The position numbers and the translations under genes were made by a program. DNA of 64,000 bases from Prolixibacteraceae bacterium (GTDB taxonomy: Bacteria > Bacteroidota > Bacteroidia > Bacteroidales > Prolixibacteraceae), in assembly GCA_019163175.1 (NCBI GenBank), contig JAFLKN010000003.1:434001-498000 (forward strand). Reading direction: 5' to 3'. Positions 55,700-64,000 of the stretch are shown here, one piece after another. Under the pieces are notes generated by a model, which saw nothing but the letters and a program-made list of their open reading frames with translations, was not told where the DNA came from and made no database searches. Every line of letters begins with the position of its first letter. The first letter of the stretch is position 1.

Positions 55700-56707
55700 C
55701 TATTTCTGCTCAACGATCATTTTCTTCATCCCTTCAGAAAAGTACACTTCGTATCCTCCCTGTTGATTGCTATACACAAAATAAACCTCAACACCCTGAA
55801 GTTTTTGAAGGAGTTCTTTACTCTTTTCAACGCCAAGTACCATAAATGAAGTAGCATAAGCGTCGGCAGTGCAACAATCGTCGCAAATAACTGTGGCACT
55901 TAACAAGGTATTCCGGGCTGGCAGGCCAGTCTTAGGATCAATGGTATGCCCATATTTCACCCCATTCTCCACAAAAAACTTCCGGTAATTTCCGGAGGTT
56001 GCGAGCGCTTTATTATTAATTTCAAGAATCGCCTGAAGTTCGTTTCCCGGCATTAAATTTCCGTCCATTGGCTTGTCGATGCCAATGTGCCAGAACTTAT
56101 CTTTGGCATTGATTCCTTTTCCGCGAACCTCACCACCAATTTCAACCAGGTAGTTTCGAATACCTTTTTGTTCAAAAAATGCACAAACCACGTCAACCGA
56201 AAATCCTTGGGCAATAGCGTTAACATCGATTTTAACTCCCGGATATTTCTTGATTACTTTCCGCCCTTCAAGTTTCACTTTATCCATCCCAACAAATTGC
56301 AACAAACTATCGATATAGGCGGTGTCGTGTTTAGCTATGGGAGCAGTTCCGAATCCCCATGCTTTCACTACTGGCCCAACAGTAATATCGAAAGCACCAT
56401 CCGAAACAAGGTTGACTTCAGCTGATTTTTTAAAAACATCGATAAACCAGTCATCTGCTTCTGCGGTCAGATCATTGTCATTAATTCTGGATATAATTGA
56501 GGTTGAATCGTAAATCGATAAGGAACGGTCAAAGGCTTTTAAGATGGAATCAATAGCATTGGTGTAGTTTTCTCCCTTCAAATTTTCGTAAGTTATGTTG
56601 TAGGTTGTACCCTGCGCAAATCCTGAGATTTTCAGGTATTCACTTTTTTTGGTTTGACAAGCTGCAAGTAAAAAAACGAAGCCCAATGCGAATCCTATAA
56701 ATTTCAT
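55700..56707 (-). CDS. apbE: FAD:protein FMN transferase (ApbE)
   Basis: A 335-residue lipoprotein starting at ATG 56707 (lipobox LAAC, Cys17); an upstream frame to 56797 would place the lipobox 30 residues in and is rejected. ApbE signatures: SISIYDSTSIISRIN near 75, YPGVKIDVNAIAQGFSVDVV near 160, GEVRGKG and GHTIDPKTGLPA (the catalytic His/Asp region), and CTADAYATSFMVLG. It attaches FMN to Thr or Ser in target flavoproteins such as Na+-NQR or RNF subunits in the periplasm. A matching promoter lies 37 nt upstream. Confidence 0.95.
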   Translation of the reverse strand: MKFIGFALGFVFLLAACQTKKSEYLKISGFAQGTTYNITYENLKGENYTNAIDSILKAFDRSLSIYDSTSIISRINDNDLTAEADDWFIDVFKKSAEVNLVSDGAFDITVGPVVKAWGFGTAPIAKHDTAYIDSLLQFVGMDKVKLEGRKVIKKYPGVKIDVNAIAQGFSVDVVCAFFEQKGIRNYLVEIGGEVRGKGINAKDKFWHIGIDKPMDGNLMPGNELQAILEINNKALATSGNYRKFFVENGVKYGHTIDPKTGLPARNTLLSATVICDDCCTADAYATSFMVLGVEKSKELLQKLQGVEVYFVYSNQQGGYEVYFSEGMKKMIVEQK

Positions 56708-56743
56708 GTTTATCGTATTTGTTGTTGATCTATTTTCACGGTA

Positions 56744-56775
56744 CAAATGTAGAATTAATAAGCTATTGAGGCAAA
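56744..56775 (-). promoter_or_regulatory. apbE promoter
   Basis: On the minus strand TTTG (56772-56775), a 20-nt spacer and TACATTTG (56744-56751) match the Bacteroidota consensus exactly and support the start at 56707. Confidence 0.65.
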
Positions 56776-56902
56776 GAACCCATCTGTTTTTACCCATCCG
56801 AACTATACCTGAACCCTTAAAATTCTTTAACTGGCAAGTGAGCGCTTGTATTGTTATATCATTAATTTAGTGCCCCGTTAGTAAAAGTAAAACATTGAAG
56901 CT

Positions 56903-57793
56903 ATGAACCGCATTTCGTTATACCTTTTGACTGCATTTTGCATGATCGCTCTTCTTCCCGGAGTTTCTTCGGCAAAGACTGACCTGAAGCTCCAGCTGAA
57001 CAAAGGCGCCCGCCACATTTATGTCATTTCACAGGAAAATCAGGCGATTGAAAATGACAAGGCCGTTGAAGTAGAACAAAAAATTGCCCTTACTATCGAT
57101 CATCAGGTGAAAGATCGGCTCCCCAATGGAAACTACTTGATTGAACTGGCTTTTAAACGATTCAGCATTTCAATGAAACACAGTCAGCGTAAGTTAAGGT
57201 ACGATTCGGATACCGTGGATGTTATGAATCCCTTGTACAAAACCCTAAACTTTCTGACTGAAATAAAACTTACTTATGAAGTTTCGCCGGAGGGTGTGGT
57301 AAGTAAAATGAAAGGATTTGAGCCTGTTAAAAAAGAGATTGAAAAAAATGTGCAATTAGGTAACCTGCTTCGCAACTTTGGCAACGAACTCTATTATGCC
57401 GAACTGTACAATTACATTCCCCGCAAAGAGGTTGAAGTTGGTGAAAAGTGGAAAGCTACAGCAGTGTTGCCCGATATAAATGATCTGAAATGTGATATTC
57501 AATACACACTTAAAGAAGTTAGTCCTCAGCAAATAAAAATCGCACAGGAAGCAACATTCAAGATGGCAACCGATCTCCCAACAGCACCCGATGGCACCGT
57601 TTCCAAGGTTAGCGAAAACGGCACACAAAAAGGATCATTGATTATTGACCCCAAAACAAATATGCGCCAATCCTCCAAGCTGACCCAATCGGTGAATGTG
57701 CTGATGACATCTGAAAAAAATAAGCAGAGCCAGGAAAAGGGCAGGACACTTAAGCTCATTACACAAACAACATTCGCTTTGGTGAAGAAATAA
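56903..57793 (+). CDS. DUF6263-family exported protein
   Basis: A 296-residue protein with a signal peptide (cleavage near SSAK, residue 24). Beta-rich with motifs KLQLNKGARHIYVISQENQA, QVKDRLPNGNYLIELAF and VEVGEKWKA that match DUF6263. It is likely periplasmic; the function is unknown. It is divergent from apbE with about 195 nt between start codons and precedes the VTT protein gene by 81 nt on the same strand. Confidence 0.8.
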   Translation: MNRISLYLLTAFCMIALLPGVSSAKTDLKLQLNKGARHIYVISQENQAIENDKAVEVEQKIALTIDHQVKDRLPNGNYLIELAFKRFSISMKHSQRKLRYDSDTVDVMNPLYKTLNFLTEIKLTYEVSPEGVVSKMKGFEPVKKEIEKNVQLGNLLRNFGNELYYAELYNYIPRKEVEVGEKWKATAVLPDINDLKCDIQYTLKEVSPQQIKIAQEATFKMATDLPTAPDGTVSKVSENGTQKGSLIIDPKTNMRQSSKLTQSVNVLMTSEKNKQSQEKGRTLKLITQTTFALVKK

Positions 57794-57874
57794 GTTTTTT
57801 CTTATTCCGCCTTCCGTTAAATTATTTAGAAAGGATTGCCTAAATTTGAGAAGAGCAATTCAATCTGAAAGGAA

Positions 57875-58402
57875 ATGAAAAGGCGACGAATTGATTACAG
57901 GCGGCTAGGCATTATCGTTTTTCTGTTGATTCTAATGACAGTGATTGCTTCACTTACCATCGGGAAAGACATCTATGAAAACAACGAAAAGAGTTTGCTT
58001 TCTTTCGCGATTGTAAATTTTGCCGGTTACCTTTTCTTCTTCCTGTTTATGCCCGTCGAACTGGCTTTCATTTACTACCTCCGTTCTGCTTACGATCCCA
58101 TCTGGCTTAATCTGGCTGCCATTTCAACTGCATTTGCGGCACAGGTTATTGATTATCTGGTCGGATACTTCTTTAGCACAAAAATTATTGACCGGATGAT
58201 TGGACGAAAACGCTACGAAAAAGCCGAAGAAGAAATCAGGAAATACGGCAACTGGACGCTTTTCCTTTCTAACCTTCTGCCACTTTCATCGCCTGTAATT
58301 TCGCTTGCTGCCGGAATGCTGAAATACCGTATAAAAGAGGCTTTGTTTTATAGCCTGACAGGCATGATACTTAGATATCTTCTGCTGATGTTGATTTTTT
58401 GA
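57875..58402 (+). CDS. VTT/DedA-type membrane protein
   Basis: A 175-residue protein with five to six hydrophobic segments and a VTT (SNARE-associated/DedA-like) core: AFAAQVIDYLVGYFFS, then RYEKAEEEIRKYGNWTLFLSN and the LLPLSSPVISLAAGMLKYRI re-entrant loop. DedA relatives are lipid scramblases that recycle carrier lipids. The N-terminus is unusually basic (MKRRRIDYRR). It ends in a strong terminator. Confidence 0.82.
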   Translation: MKRRRIDYRRLGIIVFLLILMTVIASLTIGKDIYENNEKSLLSFAIVNFAGYLFFFLFMPVELAFIYYLRSAYDPIWLNLAAISTAFAAQVIDYLVGYFFSTKIIDRMIGRKRYEKAEEEIRKYGNWTLFLSNLLPLSSPVISLAAGMLKYRIKEALFYSLTGMILRYLLLMLIF

Positions 58403-58425
58403 ATTCTCCTCGTATACTAAAACAA

Positions 58426-58467
58426 AAACTCCGGAAAAACTTCGCTAAAGAAGCTTTTCCGGAGTTT
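58426..58467. terminator. Bidirectional terminator between the VTT and beta-barrel genes
   Basis: An 18-bp stem with one mismatch (AAACTCCGGAAAAACTTC and GAAGCTTTTCCGGAGTTT) around a GCTAAA-type loop, between convergent genes. Confidence 0.88.
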
Positions 58468-58491
58468 CAAATTTTATCAGAAAGTGTTTTT

Positions 58492-58962
58492 CTAAAAAAT
58501 ATAGCGGATTGAAATGGCACCGCCATCGCCCCAAAAGCCTGAAGAACCTGACAGATTCAGAGCAGGTTTCCAGTCGATACTCAGGTTGATTGGTATAAAA
58601 TCGAAATTGTACTCCAGTCCGAGAATACCGTCAATGCCGATAATCGTGTAGTTATCATGGTTGTCGGCCCAACGAACATATTCTCCGTTCCAAAAACCAA
58701 TATGACCGCCAACACCATAATACCAGTTCAGTCGATCAATCTCAAATGCCTGAGCATGAATTTCGTACAAGCCGGTTACACTAAAACCCCGCCAGCGCGA
58801 ATCTAGAATACCTTCTACCGCAGATTTCCCATTTAGGAAATGCTTTACGGTTAAACCGGTACCCCAACCTCCGCGAAGGCCGATCCCGGTATTGTAATCC
58901 TGTGCTTTAACTCCTACCGCAACAAAAAGTGCAAGGAGTAATCCAAACATTAATTTTTTCAT
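58492..58962 (-). CDS. Small outer-membrane beta-barrel-like protein
   Basis: A 156-residue protein with a signal peptide (cleavage near VKAQD, residue 21). The mature part has alternating short aromatic strands (IGLRGGWGTGLTVKHFL, WYYGVGGHIGFWNGEYV, IIGIDGILGLEYNF, INLSIDWKPALN) and ends in ISIRYIF, a typical outer-membrane C-terminal strand. A barrel of about eight strands fits. Function unknown. Confidence 0.75.
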   Translation of the reverse strand: MKKLMFGLLLALFVAVGVKAQDYNTGIGLRGGWGTGLTVKHFLNGKSAVEGILDSRWRGFSVTGLYEIHAQAFEIDRLNWYYGVGGHIGFWNGEYVRWADNHDNYTIIGIDGILGLEYNFDFIPINLSIDWKPALNLSGSSGFWGDGGAISIRYIF

Positions 58963-59028
58963 GGTTAAAAAATTTAAAATGTTGCTAAATCAATCTATAT
59001 ACTATTTAAACTAAACTCTGGTTCTGAT

Positions 59029-59059
59029 TTGGTTTTCACAAATCCTTATCGGTACTTTG
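59029..59059 (+). promoter_or_regulatory. Putative hydF promoter
   Basis: TTG (59029-59031), a 20-nt spacer and GTACTTTG (59052-59059; one mismatch to TAnnTTTG). It puts the transcript start just before ATG 59080, arguing against the upstream in-frame start at 59029. Confidence 0.45.
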
Positions 59060-59079
59060 TACCTACAAAAATAACAATT

Positions 59080-60303
59080 ATGCGTGCACCAAAATCGTTT
59101 CGGCTGCATATCGGTATTTTCGGACGGCGCAATGCCGGAAAATCTTCTATCCTGAATGCTTTAACCAGCCAGGAAGTATCCATCGTTTCAGAAATTGCAG
59201 GAACCACAACCGACCCTGTTGAGAAACCTATGGAATTGCTGCCTCTTGGCCCTGTACTTTTTATCGATACCGCCGGAATTGATGATTCAGGAGCATTGGG
59301 CGGAAAACGCATCGAAAAAACAATGCAGGTATTCGATCGCACCGAACTTGGCTTAATCATTTCAAAGTCTGACGAATGGGGCCAATTTGAGGAAGAAATT
59401 CTTCGCGAATTAAACGACCGCGCCATTCCTGTTATTGTGGTATTCAACAAATCCGATCTGTCTGCTGGAAGCAACTGCCTCACGAAAAGCTTTTCCGGAG
59501 AAAAAATTCCGGTGATTGAGACTTCTGCACTTACAGGTTTTGGAATTCCCGAATTGCGGCAGGCTATTCTGAATCATGCTCCCGAAGATTTTATCAATCG
59601 CCCAAGCATTGTTTCTGATTTGGTCGGTCCGGGCGAAATGGCCGTGTTGGTTGTGCCGATTGATAAAGAAGCCCCCAAAGGACGCCTCATATTGCCACAG
59701 GTACAGAGTATTCGCGATTTATTGGACGCCGATTCGTTTTGCCTGGTCGTAAAAGAACGCGAACTCCGTGAGGTATTTTCGCGATTCACCAAACCGCCCA
59801 GGCTGGTGGTAACCGACAGCCAGGCTTTCCTGAAAGTGGCCGCCGACACGCCTCCTGAAATTCCTTTGACCAGCTTCTCCATTTTGTTTGCCCGCTATCA
59901 GGCCGACCTTGTGGAAATGGTAAAAGGTGCGATGACTATCGACAAACTCAAACCGGGCGACAAAGTTCTAATTGCCGAAGCCTGCTCGCATCACCCCATT
60001 GGCGAAGACATTGGCACCGTAAAAATTCCGCGCTGGCTCACTCAATATGTGGGCGGAAAGCTTGAATTTGTGCATCACCGCGGACACGATTTCCCTCAAA
60101 ACCTATCTGAATTTAAACTCATTATACATTGTGGTGCCTGCATGTGGAACCGCCGGGAAATGTTGTCGCGACTAATGAAAGCGCAAATGGCTGGAGTCCC
60201 GATTACAAATTACGGACTGACGATTGCTTATTCGCTGGGTATCTTCGAACGGGCACTGCAACCCTTTCCGGCAGCACTGGAAGTCTACAGACCATTACCG
60301 TAA
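59080..60303 (+). CDS. hydF: [FeFe]-hydrogenase H-cluster maturation GTPase HydF
   Basis: A 407-residue GTPase and scaffold starting at ATG 59080. The N-terminal GTPase has G1 GIFGRRNAGKSSILN near residue 10, G2/G3 in AGTTTDPVEKP and DTAGIDDSG, and G4 NKSD. The C-terminal Fe-S domain has the HydF cluster motif CSHHP and, about 45 residues later, HCGACMW (CxH...HCxxC). It carries the [2Fe] precursor made by HydG and HydE and loads it into the hydrogenase. Located 44 kb from hydG; hydE is not in the window. A tyrosine/glycine-rich C-terminus is normal for the family. Confidence 0.95.
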   Translation: MRAPKSFRLHIGIFGRRNAGKSSILNALTSQEVSIVSEIAGTTTDPVEKPMELLPLGPVLFIDTAGIDDSGALGGKRIEKTMQVFDRTELGLIISKSDEWGQFEEEILRELNDRAIPVIVVFNKSDLSAGSNCLTKSFSGEKIPVIETSALTGFGIPELRQAILNHAPEDFINRPSIVSDLVGPGEMAVLVVPIDKEAPKGRLILPQVQSIRDLLDADSFCLVVKERELREVFSRFTKPPRLVVTDSQAFLKVAADTPPEIPLTSFSILFARYQADLVEMVKGAMTIDKLKPGDKVLIAEACSHHPIGEDIGTVKIPRWLTQYVGGKLEFVHHRGHDFPQNLSEFKLIIHCGACMWNRREMLSRLMKAQMAGVPITNYGLTIAYSLGIFERALQPFPAALEVYRPLP

Positions 60304-60368
60304 CATATTCTTTTCCAGCAAAAAACGATAAATAAGTCCGATTTAGGAAGGTTTGTCGGATTAATGTC

Positions 60369-60424
60369 TAAATTTGTGCCGTAAACATAAAGGCTAATCA
60401 ATAACGATTGATATGAAAGCCTTT
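60369..60424 (+). promoter_or_regulatory. DEAD-box helicase -7 element and leader hairpin
   Basis: TAAATTTG (60369-60376) matches TAnnTTTG. Directly downstream, AAAGGCT (60389) / AGCCTTT (60418), with inner ATCAA (60397) / TTGAT (60408), gives a hairpin that would occupy nearly the whole 5' leader and ends 13 nt before the ATG. Confidence 0.5.
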
Positions 60425-60437
60425 CCAAATTATTAAA

Positions 60438-61748
60438 ATGTCATTTGAAAATTTAGATTTGATTGAGCCCATCCTGAGGGCTTTAAAAACAGAAGGTTAC
60501 GAAAAACCAACTCCAATTCAGGAACAAGCAATACCCATCATACTTCAGAGAAAAGATTTATTAGGTTGTGCACAAACAGGAACAGGAAAAACAGCGGCTT
60601 TTGCCATTCCAATTATCCAGATTTTGTACGACACACACATTCCTTCCAGAGGAAAACGCAAGATTAAATCACTGATTGTTACCCCTACCCGCGAACTGGC
60701 CATCCAGATTGGCGAAAGTTTTGCTGCCTACGGTCGCTACGCCGGACTAAAACACACGGTCATCTATGGTGGTGTGGGTGAACGCCCGCAAACCGATGCG
60801 CTGCGCCAGGGAATCGACATTCTTATTGCAACTCCCGGCCGACTCCTTGATTTATTTAATCAGGGCTACATCGATTTCAGGAGCATTGAACTATTTGTGC
60901 TCGACGAAGCCGACCGCATGCTCGACATGGGTTTCATCCATGACGTAAAACGCATCATTGCTGAATTACCTCGTGAGCGTCAGTCACTATTCTTTTCGGC
61001 TACAATGCCATCCGATATCGTCAAACTGTCGCAATCGATCCTGAATAATCCATCAAAAGTTGAAGTTACTCCGGAAGTAACCACTGCTGAAAAGGTGGAG
61101 CAACAGATGTATATGGTCAACTATGCCGACAAACGCAGCTTGTTGCTTCATTTGCTCCGGAAACCTGAAATTGTATCGGCCCTGGTTTTTACACGAACCA
61201 AACATGGCGCCGATAAAGTGGTGCAGCATCTTCAGAAAAACGGCCATAACGCGATGGCAATTCATGGTAATAAATCGCAGAATGCACGCCAGAAAGCCCT
61301 TTCAGACTTTAAAGCCGGAAAGATCCGAGTACTGGTTGCTACCGATATTGCAGCCCGAGGTATTGATGTTGACGATTTATCACATGTAATTAATTATGAG
61401 ATTCCGAATATTCCGGAAACCTACGTGCACCGTATCGGACGAACCGGACGCGCCGGTCAGAGTGGCATTGCCCTCTCGTTTTGCGACAATACCGAGATAA
61501 CTTTTCTGCGCGACATACAGCGGCTAATTTCACAAACCATTCCGGTGGTTGAAGATCACCCGTATCCATTAACCGATTTTACACCTGTAAAAGCACCTGC
61601 CAAGCTCAGCCGGAAACCCATCCGACGCGAACACAATGGTCAGGCAGTAAGGGAAAATTCAGGACATAGAGAGGCCAGACCAACGAATCATCCGTCGGCA
61701 CAAACCGAGCAGAAACCCAAAAGGACTTTCTGGAGCAGAAGACCATAA
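60438..61748 (+). CDS. DEAD-box ATP-dependent RNA helicase (RhlE-like)
   Basis: A 436-residue helicase with all motifs: the Q motif ([16 protein letters not shown]), motif [11 protein letters not shown] near residue 50, Ia [31 protein letters not shown] ([12 protein letters not shown]) and [12 protein letters not shown]. The basic C-terminal tail ([14 protein letters not shown], later KRTFWSRRP) is RhlE-like. It unwinds short RNA duplexes in ribosome assembly and RNA turnover. A hairpin fills its leader, and a terminator follows its stop. Confidence 0.94.
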   Translation: MSFENLDLIEPILRALKTEGYEKPTPIQEQAIPIILQRKDLLGCAQTGTGKTAAFAIPIIQILYDTHIPSRGKRKIKSLIVTPTRELAIQIGESFAAYGRYAGLKHTVIYGGVGERPQTDALRQGIDILIATPGRLLDLFNQGYIDFRSIELFVLDEADRMLDMGFIHDVKRIIAELPRERQSLFFSATMPSDIVKLSQSILNNPSKVEVTPEVTTAEKVEQQMYMVNYADKRSLLLHLLRKPEIVSALVFTRTKHGADKVVQHLQKNGHNAMAIHGNKSQNARQKALSDFKAGKIRVLVATDIAARGIDVDDLSHVINYEIPNIPETYVHRIGRTGRAGQSGIALSFCDNTEITFLRDIQRLISQTIPVVEDHPYPLTDFTPVKAPAKLSRKPIRREHNGQAVRENSGHREARPTNHPSAQTEQKPKRTFWSRRP

Positions 61749-61765
61749 GTCAAAAAAAGCATACC

Positions 61766-61795
61766 GAAAACCTCATCATAAGTGAGGTTTTCTTC
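61766..61795 (+). terminator. Helicase gene terminator
   Basis: A perfect 10-bp stem GAAAACCTCA/TGAGGTTTTC with a 7-nt loop, followed by TTCATTT, 17 nt past the stop. Confidence 0.85.
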
Positions 61796-61858
61796 ATTTA
61801 ATGAACATTTCATCAGGAGCATTGTCTTTGTTAGTACATCAATTATTTTATTCAGGGT

Positions 61859-62590
61859 ATGGAATTGTTTAACGAAAACAGCAAACTCGCATCGGTTATT
61901 CATAAAGATCATTCGTTATTGCCGGTCATAAACCGCTTAGGTGTAAAACTTGGCTTTGGCGATAAAACAATCCGGAATATTTGTGAGGAACGCGAAATTG
62001 ACCTCAATTTTTTTGTTGAGATTATCAATGTTTTCCATTACGAAGCATACTTTCCTGAAAAACGGCTCTTGGATTTCTCCGTCTCGATGGTGATTGAATA
62101 TCTTGTAAAAACGCACAGGTATTACATCGACTACCTGATTCCGGAGAACGACCGGCTGATTGAGCTTTTCCTCTCAGCAAATCCGGAGCAAAGCACTGAA
62201 AATGATCTGGTCCGAAAATTCTACACAAAATTTAAAGAGGAGTTTGTTATTCACATTGATTTTGAGGAAAGCGTAATGTTTCCTTATGTTCTGGAACTAA
62301 ATCAAGTCATAGAAAACCCTTTATCCCGACCGAATTTCAGGCAAAAATATCCCGATTTTTCTATTTCAGGATTTGAAAAAGAACACTCCGCCATGGACGA
62401 TAAAATGGATGATCTCAAAAATATCATCATTAAATACCTTCCTCCCAATTACGATCAAAACCGGGGAAATGCTTTTTTATCCAATTTATTCATGTTCGAA
62501 AAAGACCTGAAAAACCATTCACGAATTGAGGATCATATCCTGCTTCCGAAAGTCAAACAACTCGAAATGATTCTGCAAAGTCATGAATAG
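61859..62590 (+). CDS. Hemerythrin-domain protein (RIC/ScdA-like, N-terminal domain without cysteines)
   Basis: A 243-residue protein. Residues 10-60 look like the ScdA/DUF542 N-terminal domain (HKDHSLLPVINRLGVKLGFG, then LNFFVEIINVF) but lack its usual cysteine pair. A hemerythrin-like four-helix domain follows: VIEYLVKTHRYYI near 85, the HIDFEESVMFPYV motif near 138, FEKEHSAMDDKM near 171 and LKNHSRIEDHILLP near 218, which provide di-iron ligands. Family members repair Fe-S clusters after nitric oxide or oxygen stress or sense these gases. The next gene, a LuxR-type regulator, overlaps by 8 nt. Confidence 0.85.
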   Translation: MELFNENSKLASVIHKDHSLLPVINRLGVKLGFGDKTIRNICEEREIDLNFFVEIINVFHYEAYFPEKRLLDFSVSMVIEYLVKTHRYYIDYLIPENDRLIELFLSANPEQSTENDLVRKFYTKFKEEFVIHIDFEESVMFPYVLELNQVIENPLSRPNFRQKYPDFSISGFEKEHSAMDDKMDDLKNIIIKYLPPNYDQNRGNAFLSNLFMFEKDLKNHSRIEDHILLPKVKQLEMILQSHE

Positions 62591-63185
62591 CAACCTGAAC
62601 AAATCGATTGTTTTGATTAGTCCACTGGATGTTGTATTGACAGGGCTTTTCGAAATCTTAAAAGGAAGTGTGGCGGGCGAAATAATCCAGCTTCGCCGAG
62701 GCGATGAAATTATCGACTACCCGGAGTTGACAGGCAATTTCCTGGTTATTGCCGTACCAGAAGAACTTGAAAAAAGCACTACACTAATCCGGCATATTCT
62801 GCCAGTTACCGGAAGTGTCCAGTTTATGGCTTTAAACCTGGATTTAAATTCAGCACTTTCGACACCTTCGATCAGCATAAACGACTCAGCCGCATTAATC
62901 TGCTACAAAGTAAACGAGATTCTGAATTCGTTCTCAACCAATCCGGGCAAAGAAACCGACACAGAACTAACCCGACGCGAAATTGAGGTTTTGCAATTGC
63001 TAACCAAGGGATATTCCAACAAAGAAATTGCTGATCAGTTGTTCGTTAGTACACACACAGTTATCTCCCACCGCAAGAATATTTCAGAGAAAACAGGCAT
63101 CAAATCAGCCTCAGGCCTAACCATGTATGCGATCCTGAAAAATATTATCGACGTAACCGACATCAATCCCGACGAACTTATATAA
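62583..63185 (+). CDS. LuxR-type transcriptional regulator with degenerate receiver-like N-terminus
   Basis: A 200-residue regulator translationally coupled (8-nt overlap) to the hemerythrin gene. The C-terminal LuxR helix-turn-helix at about 122-185 reads LTRREIEVLQLLTKGYSNKE followed by IADQLFVSTHTVISHRKNIS. The N-terminal 110 residues have a receiver-like alpha/beta layout (KSIVLISPLDVVLTGLFEIL), but the acidic pocket and the phospho-acceptor Asp are missing, so phosphorylation is unlikely. The upstream di-iron protein may supply the signal (inference). Confidence 0.88.
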   Translation: MNSNLNKSIVLISPLDVVLTGLFEILKGSVAGEIIQLRRGDEIIDYPELTGNFLVIAVPEELEKSTTLIRHILPVTGSVQFMALNLDLNSALSTPSISINDSAALICYKVNEILNSFSTNPGKETDTELTRREIEVLQLLTKGYSNKEIADQLFVSTHTVISHRKNISEKTGIKSASGLTMYAILKNIIDVTDINPDELI

Positions 63186-63188
63186 TCT

Positions 63189-63219
63189 TTGGAATAGTTA
63201 CCCATTTTCTATATTTTTG
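63189..63219 (+). promoter_or_regulatory. mnmA promoter
   Basis: TTG (63189-63191), a 20-nt spacer and TATTTTTG (63212-63219) fit the Bacteroidota consensus exactly. A CTTGG/CCAAG hairpin (63262-63277) lies in the leader. Confidence 0.65.
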
Positions 63220-63336
63220 CCTACCCAATTAGAATTCGGTCTGAATTTTCTGCATTCATAACTTGGGTTGCTCCAAGAAGTTATTAATTGCGATTCGGAC
63301 ATGAAGCTTAGTATGGATTTGAAAATTGAGACACCT

Positions 63337-64000
63337 ATGAAACGTGTGGTCATAGGTTTATCAGGTGGGGTTGATTCTAGTGTCGCGGCTTATCTGCTTA
63401 AACAACAAGGCTATGATGTTGTTGCACTTTTCATGGTTAACTGGCACGACCGTACCGGAACCATAACCTCGCGCTGCACCTGGGAAGACGATGCCATGAT
63501 TGCAGAGTTGGTCGCCAAAAAACTAAGCATCCCCTTTCACATTGTTGATCTGAGCAAAGATTATAAACAACGTGTTGTCGATTACATGTTTGCCGAATAC
63601 AGTAAAGGCCGCACCCCAAATCCCGATGTGCTTTGTAATCGCGAAATTAAATTTGATATTTTTCTGGAAGAATGTCTTAAACTTGAGGCTGACTTTGTTG
63701 CCACCGGTCATTATTGCCGGAAATCTGAGTTTGAAAAGGACGGACTGACCATTCACCAATTGCTTGCCGGAAAAGACAACAATAAAGACCAAAGCTATTT
63801 TCTATGCCAGTTGAATCAATATCAACTTTCGAAAGCCATGTTTCCGATTGGGCATTTGGAAAAACCAGAGGTTCGTGAAATTGCACGACTGACTAATCTG
63901 CCAACGGCTGAGCGTAAGGATTCACAAGGTATTTGCTTTGTCGGAAAAGTTGATTTACCCACTTTCCTTCAGCAACAACTGGAACCCAAAACCGGTAACG
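63337..64000 (+). CDS. mnmA: tRNA-specific 2-thiouridylase MnmA (partial, 3' end outside window)
   Basis: The N-terminal 221 residues are in the window. The PP-loop [15 protein letters not shown] starts near residue 7; [13 protein letters not shown] carries the nucleophilic cysteine, [10 protein letters not shown] and [15 protein letters not shown] follow, and the second catalytic cysteine is in QGICFVGK. It thiolates U34 of Lys, Glu and Gln tRNAs using sulfur from a relay. The ATG at 63337 gives the usual short lead before the PP-loop; in-frame ATGs at 63301 and 63313 are possible. Confidence 0.94.
   Translation, partial: MKRVVIGLSGGVDSSVAAYLLKQQGYDVVALFMVNWHDRTGTITSRCTWEDDAMIAELVAKKLSIPFHIVDLSKDYKQRVVDYMFAEYSKGRTPNPDVLCNREIKFDIFLEECLKLEADFVATGHYCRKSEFEKDGLTIHQLLAGKDNNKDQSYFLCQLNQYQLSKAMFPIGHLEKPEVREIARLTNLPTAERKDSQGICFVGKVDLPTFLQQQLEPKTGN

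Overview
The window reads as a chromosomal segment of an anaerobic or facultative member of the Bacteroidota, most likely a Marinilabiliales/Prolixibacteraceae-like bacterium (the rank is inference). Supporting signs are lipoproteins with short FTAC-type lipoboxes, a C-terminal type IX secretion tail on a chitinase-like enzyme, promoters of the TTG-N17-23-TAnnTTTG type, an LptE/SecG operon, the DUF6048/DUF6452 and DUF5686 families, and [FeFe]-hydrogenase maturases. No rRNA, tRNA, CRISPR array or integrase gene was seen.

Layout. 1-6.4 kb: an exported sugar isomerase-like protein (cut by the window edge), a CE1-type esterase, two small membrane proteins, groESL and a GH29 fucosidase lipoprotein. 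6.5-9.3 kb: a tight four-gene operon on the minus strand, sigma-54 activator > lptE > TPR protein > secG. 9.5-13.2 kb: kdsB, an acyl-CoA ligase with an XRE-cupin regulator, and a membrane protein. 13.4-16.8 kb: hydG, aspA and a small Cys/Lys-rich exported protein. 16.8-21.5 kb: a Tat-exported aldo/keto reductase, DUF6048/DUF6452 envelope proteins, and lepA.

21.5-36 kb is the accessory part: AT-rich, with low coding density and many repeats. It holds nested palindromic elements, a degenerate 21-bp (heptad-coding) array, a series of single genes (HEFGH-containing exported protein, zinc-ribbon/FISUMP fusion, zinc-ribbon membrane protein, type IIG restriction-modification enzyme, small membrane proteins, VOC protein, exported protein, EI24 protein). 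Four of the gaps between them begin with the same motif. The region ends in an IS200/RAYT-type HUH transposase embedded in its own REP-like hairpins.

36-50 kb is mostly envelope and export functions: a GH18 protein with a T9SS tail, a formylglycine-generating-enzyme-like lipoprotein with both catalytic cysteines, a CNNM/CBS protein, an M14 peptidase, a DUF5686 protein, a PepSY protein, MarC, a CE7 esterase and an RND-type exporter. 50-64 kb: a KtrB/KtrA potassium system, a TonB-dependent receptor, GDPD, ApbE, DUF6263, a VTT-domain protein, a beta-barrel protein, hydF, a DEAD-box helicase, a hemerythrin/LuxR pair and the start of mnmA.

How it fits together: glycan and ester degradation at the cell surface (GH29, GH18, CE1, CE7), envelope biogenesis (KdsB, LptE, SecG), K+ homeostasis, and H-cluster maturation split between two places 43 kb apart (hydG-aspA and hydF; hydE is not in the window).
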